From Lachnospiraceae bacterium (GTDB lineage: Bacteria; Bacillota_A; Clostridia; Lachnospirales; Lachnospiraceae), in the NCBI GenBank assembly GCA_017960415.1, contig JAGCZE010000176.1, forward strand, positions 1 through 8,632: a stretch of 8,632 nt of DNA, read 5' to 3'. Positions 1 through 6,171 of the stretch are shown here, piece by piece. A program made the translations under genes and the position numbers. The notes under the pieces are model-generated. The model was not told the DNA's origin. It saw only the letters and a list, made by a program, of their open reading frames with translations, and searched no databases. Position 1 is the stretch's first letter. Each line of letters begins with the position of its first letter.

Positions 1-1324
1 CGATCCTCCGCTTGATCGAGGTATCGCCGCGGTAGCCGTTGATCTGGGCCCAGCCGGTCATCCCCGGACGTACCTGGTGTTTGATCATATAACGCGGTAT
101 CTCTTCCCTGAATTTCTCAACAAACTGCGGTCTTTCGGGCCTCGGCCCCACAAGGCTCATGCTGCCCAGCAGTACATTGAACAGCTGCGGTGTCTCATCA
201 AGAGAGGTTTTGCGGATAAACCGCCCGATAGGCGTGATCCTTGAATCGCGGCGCGTCGTCCACTCGTCCTTCTCTTTTTCCGGATCTTCGACATACATCG
301 ACCGGAATTTGAACATCTTAAACTCTCTGCCGTGCTTTCCGATCCTGACCTGAGAAAAGATGATCGGCCCTTTGCTGGTGCATTTTATAACAATCGCGAT
401 CACGATCATCGGTATCGCAAATACAGCAAGTGCCAGCAGTGACCCAATTATATCAAACGCCCTTTTTACGACGATGTTCGCCGTATTGGTCAGCGGTACA
501 TTTCTGATATTAATGACAGGCAATCCGTACAGATCCTCAATATACGGAACCGTCGAGATCATATTACCGTAATCAGGTATGAATTTCGTGTGGATACCCG
601 ATTTCTCGCAAATATCGACGATCCTCTCGAGCTTCTCGTATTTGTCGATCCCCAGAGCGATCACGATCTCGTCAAAGTCATTATTTTCGATATATTCATC
701 GAGTTCGATAATGGGTGCGAGCACTTCGACGCCTTTATAACGCGTGCCGGCCGCCATCGAATCCGCAAGTATTCCGTAGAGCTTGTAACCCCACTCGGGA
801 TTGGCCTTGACCCTGTCAATGAAGCCTTCCGTGGTGCGGCTGTAACCGACTATCAGCACGTGCTTCAGGTTCCGGCCCCTCTTGCGGATAAATTTCAGTA
901 TCCTACTCAGGATGATCCTGAAGGAAGCCCCGAAAAACAGGTTCAACCCGCCGAAAACGAAGTAGAACGCACGGGAGATATCATTTATTTTCAAAATATA
1001 GATCAGGAACGCGAAGTAGAATATACCGAGTATATTGCCGTTTACAAGACTCGCAAGGGTCCGCAGCAGCGAATGGGTGCGCTTTGGCTTATAAAGGCCC
1101 AGCATATTGTAAATGATCAGATATCCGGGCACCAGATAGATCACGTTGGAGCTGTATTCGGTAAATGTCAGGAAGCCTTCTCCCTTCACTATCGCAAGTA
1201 CCGAAAACATCTTCGGCAGCAGATAAAAACGCAAGGGGTACGCAAGAAAATACGCCGCCACTATCAGTGCCGCATCTATCGCGATGTGCAGGCGGTTCAA
1301 TGAATTCTGATTATCTTTGATCAC
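1..1324 (-). CDS. Undecaprenyl-phosphate sugar phosphotransferase (initiating glycosylphosphotransferase), 3' end cut by window
   Basis: Membrane enzyme that transfers a sugar-1-phosphate from a UDP-sugar to undecaprenyl phosphate, the first step of exopolysaccharide or capsule synthesis. 441 residues are visible. Numbered from the GTG start, there are hydrophobic segments at about 14-35, 60-78, 96-113 and 120-135, then a Rossmann-like CoA_binding_3 region starting near HVLIVGYSR (about 155). A membrane helix at 290-313 leads into the Bac_transf catalytic domain: KFRSM (339-343), SLDETPQL with the catalytic Asp-Glu pair (376-377), GPRPE (393-397) and the PGMTGWAQINGYRG block (420-433). The family usually ends about 30-35 residues later, so only the tail is missing. 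An ATG at 1345 is in frame, but the predicted promoter would start RNA only about 8 nt before it. The GTG at 1324 is preceded by GGAAAGGGGG, a good ribosome binding site 9 nt away, so I prefer it. The transferred sugar cannot be read from sequence. Confidence 0.95.
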   Translation of the reverse strand, partial: MIKDNQNSLNRLHIAIDAALIVAAYFLAYPLRFYLLPKMFSVLAIVKGEGFLTFTEYSSNVIYLVPGYLIIYNMLGLYKPKRTHSLLRTLASLVNGNILGIFYFAFLIYILKINDISRAFYFVFGGLNLFFGASFRIILSRILKFIRKRGRNLKHVLIVGYSRTTEGFIDRVKANPEWGYKLYGILADSMAAGTRYKGVEVLAPIIELDEYIENNDFDEIVIALGIDKYEKLERIVDICEKSGIHTKFIPDYGNMISTVPYIEDLYGLPVINIRNVPLTNTANIVVKRAFDIIGSLLALAVFAIPMIVIAIVIKCTSKGPIIFSQVRIGKHGREFKMFKFRSMYVEDPEKEKDEWTTRRDSRITPIGRFIRKTSLDETPQLFNVLLGSMSLVGPRPERPQFVEKFREEIPRYMIKHQVRPGMTGWAQINGYRGDTSIKRRI

Positions 1325-1359
1325 CGGCGCGCTCCCCCTTTCCATAATTTCTCTATTGT

Positions 1360-1388
1360 ATTCTACAATAATCCACTTTTTTTAACAA
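1360..1388 (-). promoter_or_regulatory. Predicted sigma-A type promoter of the sugar phosphotransferase gene
   Basis: On the minus strand, TTGTTA (1388-1383) and TAGAAT (1365-1360) are separated by exactly 17 bases, close to the TTGACA-17-TATAAT consensus. The spacer and upstream flank are A/T-rich. Transcription would start near 1353, leaving a leader of about 29 nt before the GTG at 1324 but only about 8 nt before the ATG at 1345. This is a pattern match only, with no other evidence of activity. Confidence 0.55.
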
Positions 1389-1464
1389 CTCATTTCACCA
1401 ATTCTTACTTTTTTTTTCACAATTTGAACACATTTCGAGGGTATCATCTGTTTCAGAAAGAAAA

Positions 1465-1492
1465 GCCGGAGCGAGATTTCACATGGTCCGGC
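1465..1492 (+). promoter_or_regulatory. Short inverted repeat in the htrA leader
   Basis: GCCGGA (1465-1470) and TCCGGC (1487-1492) could form a 6-bp GC-rich stem with a 16-nt loop in the mRNA leader. It lies 9 nt before the AGGAGG ribosome binding site at 1502-1507. No U-tract follows, so it is not a terminator. It might stabilise the leader or affect ribosome access, but a 6-bp stem can arise by chance. I could not assign a convincing -35/-10 pair for htrA in this gap. Confidence 0.25.
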
Positions 1493-1514
1493 CCAATATA
1501 CAGGAGGTAATGAT

Positions 1515-3434
1515 ATGAACGACAATATTTATGAAGACAACATGAATGTTGAGAATGAGATTTCTCATACCGGCGATACCGGTAATTCCGGCTATGAAGT
1601 GACAGAACTTGTCGCAGAGGGTACCTCAGAGGACGGTGTGAACACACAGAGTGAGGTTCCCGCATCAGAATACGGTTCGAATACGCAGAACGCGGCTCCC
1701 GCATCAGAATACAGCTCGTACACACAGAATACAGCTCCCGCGTCAGACCACCGTTATGACAAGTACGCAGCACCTGCTTCGGACAACACTTCATCCAACG
1801 TATACCGGGCTAAGTTCAATCCTTATACAGGTGAAAGAATAGTCAATGATGACAGTTGGAATACCAATAACGCAGGAACCCCCGCATACGGAACGGATAC
1901 AGTTCAGGACACGGCTTCCGCTTCAACTGCAGAAACCTCTGCAGTAAGCAGCGTCGCCGGTGCCCCGACCCAGTCAGAATACAGCTACGGTTCAGGTGCC
2001 CAGGTTCAGTCAGAATACAGCTACGGTTCGGCAGCACAGGCTCAGATGACCGAGTTCACTTACGGTTCAGGTGCTCCGACTCAGACCGGAACCCCGCACA
2101 GCACCTACGTTTCTTCCTACGGAACGATCTACAATCCCAAGCAGTCCGATCCGAATCGCAAGAAACGCCATATGCCGGGCTGGCTCAAGGTGATCCTCTC
2201 CGCAGCAGCCTTCGGTGTTATCGCAGCAGCGGTATTTATCGGAACCAACAAGATCTATGACAGCTTCAAACCTTCGGATACACCTACGGTCAATGAAGAT
2301 TCAGCTTCGAAGAAGCACAACATCATCAATCCCGTAGGAAGCTCAGATGACAGCACCAACGAGAGTGCAGGCAGTGAGAGTTCGATCTCACAGGTAAAAA
2401 AAGGCAGCAGCAACGATACCGTAGCATCAGCTCAGGTCCTTACGGGCAATGAGTCAACATATACCGATGTTTCTGCGGTTGTTGAGAATTCGCTTCCTTC
2501 TATCGTTCAGATCAACTGCACCTTCAATACCCAGAGCTTCTTCGGTACTTATACATCCACCGGCGCCGGTTCGGGTATCATTATCGGACAGACAGATACA
2601 GAGCTCATGATCGCTACAAACAACCATGTTGTCGAAAATGCTCTTGATGTCAAGGTAACATTTAATGACGGTGCAGAGGTTGAAGCCTATGTTAAAGGCA
2701 CTGATGCCAATGCGGATCTTGCGGTTGTTGCCGTAGATCTTGCAAACATCAGCAAAGATACCATCAGCAACATCAAGGTTGCTGTCATCGGTGATTCCGA
2801 CAGCGTCAAGGTCGGCCAGATGGCGATCGCGATCGGAAATGCGCTCGGTTACGGAACTTCCACGACAGTCGGCTACATCAGTGCCAAGGATCGTGAAGTG
2901 AATGTTGACGGCAAGACCATGACCCTTCTCCAGACCGATGCTGCCATCAACCCCGGCAACAGCGGCGGCGCCCTGCTCAACATCAAGGGTGAAGTAATCG
3001 GTATCAATAATGTTAAATATGCTTCCGCAGAAGTAGAAGGCATGGGATTTGCGATCCCGATCTCACGTGCCGTAGATATCCTCAATGAACTTGCTTCGAG
3101 AGAAGTTCTCAAGGACAGCGAAAAAGGCTACCTCGGTGTAAAGATGCAGACCGTTACCTCTGATTTCGCCAATGCATACGGCTGGCCCACCGGTGTTTAT
3201 GTAAATACCGTTCTTGACGGCTCCGCGGCAGAAAAGGCAGGAATCCTTTCAGGCGACATCATCACCAAGATCAACAATATCACTGTTCAGACCACTACCG
3301 ACCTGCGTAACGAGATAACCTCCTATAAGGCCGGCACAGAAGTAACCATAACCCTTCAGCGTCTCAGCAGAGGCCGCTTCACCGAGATGGAACTTAAAGT
3401 AACCCTCGGTGCCAACCCCGAGTATGCCGATTAA
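1515..3434 (+). CDS. htrA: Membrane-anchored HtrA/DegP-family serine protease with one PDZ domain
   Basis: Envelope quality-control protease (S1C family) that cleaves misfolded proteins outside the membrane. 639 residues, starting at an ATG 7 nt after AGGAGG (1502-1507). Residues 1-220 form a polar Ser/Thr/Gln/Tyr/Ala-rich tail with two sets of tandem repeats and an NPYTG motif (102-106). A basic RKKRH stretch precedes one membrane helix (about 222-243), which places the tail in the cytoplasm and the protease outside. A Ser/Asp/Asn-rich linker (244-318) follows. The trypsin-like domain (about 319-525) has an intact triad: His371 in NNHVV, Asp401 in NADLAVV, Ser483 in GNSGG. A PDZ domain (about 536-630) begins at GYLGV and contains the AGILSGDIITKIN block. 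HtrA proteins of Gram-positives are usually about 400-460 residues, so the extra length is the N-terminal tail. The gene is monocistronic: it is divergent from the sugar transferase and ends at a strong terminator. Exact paralogue type (HtrA, HtrB, YyxA) is not resolvable. Confidence 0.95.
   Translation: MNDNIYEDNMNVENEISHTGDTGNSGYEVTELVAEGTSEDGVNTQSEVPASEYGSNTQNAAPASEYSSYTQNTAPASDHRYDKYAAPASDNTSSNVYRAKFNPYTGERIVNDDSWNTNNAGTPAYGTDTVQDTASASTAETSAVSSVAGAPTQSEYSYGSGAQVQSEYSYGSAAQAQMTEFTYGSGAPTQTGTPHSTYVSSYGTIYNPKQSDPNRKKRHMPGWLKVILSAAAFGVIAAAVFIGTNKIYDSFKPSDTPTVNEDSASKKHNIINPVGSSDDSTNESAGSESSISQVKKGSSNDTVASAQVLTGNESTYTDVSAVVENSLPSIVQINCTFNTQSFFGTYTSTGAGSGIIIGQTDTELMIATNNHVVENALDVKVTFNDGAEVEAYVKGTDANADLAVVAVDLANISKDTISNIKVAVIGDSDSVKVGQMAIAIGNALGYGTSTTVGYISAKDREVNVDGKTMTLLQTDAAINPGNSGGALLNIKGEVIGINNVKYASAEVEGMGFAIPISRAVDILNELASREVLKDSEKGYLGVKMQTVTSDFANAYGWPTGVYVNTVLDGSAAEKAGILSGDIITKINNITVQTTTDLRNEITSYKAGTEVTITLQRLSRGRFTEMELKVTLGANPEYAD
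1656..1787 (+). repeat. 39-bp in-frame tandem repeat in the htrA N-terminal tail
   Basis: Units at 1656-1694 and 1695-1733 match at 30 of 39 bases and encode VPASEYGSNTQNA and APASEYSSYTQNT. A decayed 36-base third copy (1734-1769, APASDHRYDKYA) and an 18-base stub (1770-1787, APASDN) follow. The reading frame is kept throughout. The conserved core at protein level is (A/V)PAS(E/D). Confidence 0.8.
1971..2081 (+). repeat. 36-bp in-frame tandem repeat in the htrA N-terminal tail
   Basis: Units at 1971-2006 and 2007-2042 are identical over their first 23 bases and match at 31 of 36 overall. They encode QSEYSYGSGAQV and QSEYSYGSAAQA. A diverged 39-base third unit (2043-2081) encodes QMTEFTYGSGAPT. 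The SEY core resembles the upstream 39-bp repeat family, so both may come from one ancestral unit. Confidence 0.8.
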
Positions 3435-3458
3435 CCATCCCCTTTTGTATAGTGTCAC

Positions 3459-3492
3459 AAAACCCCGCAGTTTCCCACAACTGCGGGGTTTT
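3459..3492. terminator. Bidirectional intrinsic terminator between convergent htrA and the glycerophosphotransferase operon
   Basis: AAAACCCCGCAG (3459-3470) and CTGCGGGGTTTT (3481-3492) form a perfect 12-bp stem with a 10-nt loop. A T-rich tract follows on the plus strand, and a shorter TTTT run on the minus strand. It lies 24 bp past the htrA stop and 23 bp past the stop of the convergent gene at 3516, so it can end both transcripts. Confidence 0.9.
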
Positions 3493-3515
3493 GGTTTGCT
3501 TGTTTTCTGTATGCT

Positions 3516-4742
3516 TTACTCTCTGTACACCTTCCTCAAAATCAGCTCCGCGATGCGCCTTGATGCCTTTCCATCCTCGCAGATACCGATATTTTCGAAG
3601 AAATTCTTCTGATCGTTTCTGTAATCAAAATCGGAATAATTCTCTATCTGATCACACAATTCCCCGGTAGTTGCCGCATGCGGATAAGGCAGTCCGGAAT
3701 AATTGAAATAAAATCCTCTTTCTTCCTCGTATTCTTCAACATCAGCGGCATACAGGAACACAGGCCTGCCAGCATACGCGAATTCAAACAGAGTATTCGA
3801 ATAATCCGTGATCAGCACATCCGATGCCTCAAGAAGCTCGTACAGATCGCCGAATCCGCTTCCGTCCACGATCCTGCTGCCGTAATCCTTCAATCCTTTG
3901 CGAACCAGCGGATGAACTCTTGCCACAAGCACAAATTCGCCGCCAAACCTTTCTTCCAGCTTCAGCCTGACCGCTTCAAGATCGGGGAACTCCACCTGCT
4001 TGTCATTTTCACGATAAGTCGGCGCATAAACCGCGATCTTCATGCGGTCAACGCTGTCCGTGTCGTAAATACCGTTTTTGTTTTCCTTACGTGCTTTCAG
4101 TGCAACGATCCCGGCAATCTGTTTCTTGGTCCGGATCACACGCTTCGCATTGGGCCTGATCAGCGGATCCAGTCTCGCCGAACCTGTAGTGATCATGTCA
4201 CATTCATATCCGAAGGCCTTCCGGTAAATGTCGTTCATAAATTCACCGTTTGAAAGGCACAGATCCGTCATTCTGCTGTCTCTGGCAGCATTTTCCATAT
4301 AACGTTCAGTAAGTTTCGGATAATCGGCCTCCAGCTTTTTCAGAGGCAGGCTTCCGTGCCAGGTCTGGATGTATATCTGACCGCTTCTCTTCACGATATA
4401 AGGTTCTTTGCGGTTGCAGTCGACCCATACATGAGCCGTTGCAAGATAATAGACCGCTTTCGGCGTATTCGTCTGCACCAGTCTGATCCCTTTCGGAACG
4501 TGTTCCGCTGCGGATTTCTCGGTCACAAATACAACTTCCACCGACTTATCTGCACTTCTGAGTGCCTTGGCAATCCACTTCGGGTTATCGCCGAAGCCCC
4601 ACACATTGCACAGCACCACGCGTTTTTTTCTGATCGGAAATATCCTGAACAGGTGAAACTGCGCCCTGATCAAGCGTTTTCTGAGTTCGATGTAGATGTT
4701 TTTCAAAGGCTTCGGTATCAGTCGTTTAATCAACGCACGCAT
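3516..4742 (-). CDS. CDP-glycerol glycerophosphotransferase family protein (divergent member)
   Basis: Predicted transferase of the Glyphos_transf family (TagB/TagF-like), which moves glycerol-phosphate or a related polyol-phosphate from a CDP donor onto a wall or capsule polymer at the inner membrane face. 408 residues from this start. Landmarks: QTWHGSLPLKK (His129), YAPTYR (239-244), RVHP (His277), the donor-site block ITDYSN (311-316) and GRP (325-327), and a GFYF stretch near 343. The N-terminus is basic and amphipathic, suiting membrane association. An earlier in-frame ATG at 4766 has no ribosome binding site and overlaps the upstream gene by 19 bp. The ATG at 4742 follows AGAGAGGTGA, which includes the upstream stop codon, so I choose it. 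The HGSLPLKK form differs from the HGTPLKK of its two neighbours, suggesting a different acceptor. It is the last gene of the minus-strand operon, and its substrate is not determined. Confidence 0.9.
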   Translation of the reverse strand: MRALIKRLIPKPLKNIYIELRKRLIRAQFHLFRIFPIRKKRVVLCNVWGFGDNPKWIAKALRSADKSVEVVFVTEKSAAEHVPKGIRLVQTNTPKAVYYLATAHVWVDCNRKEPYIVKRSGQIYIQTWHGSLPLKKLEADYPKLTERYMENAARDSRMTDLCLSNGEFMNDIYRKAFGYECDMITTGSARLDPLIRPNAKRVIRTKKQIAGIVALKARKENKNGIYDTDSVDRMKIAVYAPTYRENDKQVEFPDLEAVRLKLEERFGGEFVLVARVHPLVRKGLKDYGSRIVDGSGFGDLYELLEASDVLITDYSNTLFEFAYAGRPVFLYAADVEEYEEERGFYFNYSGLPYPHAATTGELCDQIENYSDFDYRNDQKNFFENIGICEDGKASRRIAELILRKVYRE

Positions 4743-4747
4743 GTAAA

Positions 4748-6070
4748 TCACCTCTCTTCTCCGCATTCCAGAATGATCCTGCGGAATTCCTTCCCCGTCT
4801 GTTCCCAGCTCATATCCTTCATTGCCTCCATCGCACTTGCATGCATCTTTTCAAGTATTTTCGGATTTTTCACCGCCTCGTACAGCTTCTGTGCGATATC
4901 GGTTTTCGACATATCAGTCAGTATCGCACTATCCTCCGGCAGAAAATGTGTATATGTTCCGTCGCTGAATTCGATCACAGGCAGTCCCGCGGCATGCATC
5001 TCATACGGAACCAGCGAGATATTGCTCATACTCGCAACCAGCCCGAAATCAGCCTTTCTGTACAATTCCGTTAGATCCGCTCGGCTCAGCTGCCCCAGAT
5101 TTTTCCCACCGGCAGGCTTAAAGGTCTTCGCTTCGCCAAAATACAGCACTTCGAGTTCAATTCCTCGTTTTTTAAGCTTCTTCGCAGTATTTTCCAACAT
5201 GAAGGGTATGAACGCCGGCAGCCTCTTTCCGTAGAACTTCACATAAGCGGCTACAGTTATCTTCTTTTTATCCCGATATGCTTTGTAATTGCGCTTGTAT
5301 TTTGCAGGACTTTTTCTGTTGTTCCGATCGTCCTGCTCATTTTGGCACTCTCCGGCCCGGTCACCATCTGTATTACTGCACTCTCCGGCCCGGTCCTCAT
5401 CCGTATATTCACGCGGTTCGTAGGGAAAATCCACCACATCGATCCTGTATTTATCCTTATTTCCGGCCCCCTCTCCCGACGCATTTCTGAGTATCATATC
5501 CCGGTTCCATGACCCGAGACTGATCATATGCAGGCCCTGTTCGTAGGTATTTTTGCACATCAGGAACTCCTCGCCGTATTTATAAAAATATGGCTCGTAA
5601 TCCTGCACAAAGTACAGCTTGTATGCATTCTCCGGCTTCTTCGCAAATGAAACCGTATCCCACGAAGTGGCACAGATAAAGTCAACTTCGGGCTCCCTGC
5701 CCTTCGCCGCAGCCTTTGTATAATCCGCAAATGGCATGCATTTTCCGAGATATCCGGCCAGATTTTCACGCGCACAGTATTCCATATCCTTTACTGTCTG
5801 CTTCTTGTAAACCAGGTAATAAACCTTCATTCCCTGTCTCGCAAGCTCGGTCCCGAGTCTCAGCACCGATGTCTGCCCGCCGTGAAACCGCACCATTCTT
5901 GTGATCACAAATGCGATGCTTTCACTCCCACGCGGAGTTTTATTAACGACAGGAGAAGGATCGTAATATTGCAGCAAGCCCTCAATATGGCCTTTTTCAA
6001 GCCTGTATTCCATATAATGCGCCAGACTGAGAATCCTGCGTTTCGTCTCTCTAATAAATGCTTCTATCAT
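4748..6070 (-). CDS. GT4-type glycosyltransferase, WsaF-like (possible rhamnosyltransferase)
   Basis: Cytoplasmic GT-B fold glycosyltransferase that probably extends the lipid-linked glycan. 440 residues; the start is supported by AAGGA 8 nt upstream. The N-terminal Rossmann domain begins at SIAFVITRMVRFHGGQTSVL (51-70), where the GGQT loop is typical of GT4 enzymes. The block FVQDYEPYFY (154-163) followed by TYEQGL and ISLGSW is characteristic of the WsaF rhamnosyltransferase group, whose namesake adds L-rhamnose to an S-layer glycan in Geobacillus. The C-terminal domain (about 270-440) has YVKFYGKRLP and the donor-binding region VPYEMHAAGLPVIEF (354-368). Between the two domains lies an unusual hydrophilic linker (about 221-265) with 11-residue repeats rich in Asp, Glu, Asn and Cys. 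The next gene starts 5 bp after its stop, suggesting translational coupling. Rhamnose as donor is inferred from family resemblance only. Confidence 0.88.
   Translation of the reverse strand: MIEAFIRETKRRILSLAHYMEYRLEKGHIEGLLQYYDPSPVVNKTPRGSESIAFVITRMVRFHGGQTSVLRLGTELARQGMKVYYLVYKKQTVKDMEYCARENLAGYLGKCMPFADYTKAAAKGREPEVDFICATSWDTVSFAKKPENAYKLYFVQDYEPYFYKYGEEFLMCKNTYEQGLHMISLGSWNRDMILRNASGEGAGNKDKYRIDVVDFPYEPREYTDEDRAGECSNTDGDRAGECQNEQDDRNNRKSPAKYKRNYKAYRDKKKITVAAYVKFYGKRLPAFIPFMLENTAKKLKKRGIELEVLYFGEAKTFKPAGGKNLGQLSRADLTELYRKADFGLVASMSNISLVPYEMHAAGLPVIEFSDGTYTHFLPEDSAILTDMSKTDIAQKLYEAVKNPKILEKMHASAMEAMKDMSWEQTGKEFRRIILECGEER
5345..5410 (-). repeat. 33-bp in-frame tandem repeat in the interdomain linker of the GT4 gene
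   Basis: Two adjacent 33-base units (5345-5377 and 5378-5410) share an identical 18-base block, GCACTCTCCGGCCCGGTC on the plus strand, and match at 26 of 33 bases overall. On the coding strand they give EYTDEDRAGEC and SNTDGDRAGEC. A degenerate third copy, QNEQDDRNN, follows directly in the protein. The period is a multiple of three, so changes in copy number would keep the frame. Confidence 0.8.
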
Positions 6071-6171
6071 ATAAATTTTCCTTAAAAATGATCAATTCCG
6101 CTTTACTACGCAATAAATCCCACTTTCTTTCACAATATGTTTTTGCAGTATGATGTACGATATGTTGTGAT

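Noticed and set aside
590..1303. Plus-strand open frame of 237 codons
   Set aside because: It lies antisense to the sugar phosphotransferase, whose minus-strand frame has full family motifs. The plus-strand product has no recognisable domain and no ribosome binding site.
1424..1447. TTGAAC and TATCAT as a promoter for htrA
   Set aside because: The spacer is 12 bp, too short for a sigma-A promoter. No other -35/-10 pair in the gap was convincing.
1453..1794. Minus-strand open frame of 113 codons with internal repeats
   Set aside because: Its repeats are the reverse of the htrA tail repeats. The Cys/Arg-rich product is a by-product of that codon pattern.
4356..5234. Plus-strand open frame of 292 codons
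   Set aside because: It spans the junction of two well-supported minus-strand genes and reads as a shadow with no domain signature.
6131..6169. Imperfect inverted repeat (CACAATATGT / TATGTTGTG) in the gap between two minus-strand genes
   Set aside because: The stem is weak and bulged, with a long loop and no T-tract, so it is not supported as a terminator. Operator function cannot be argued from one copy.
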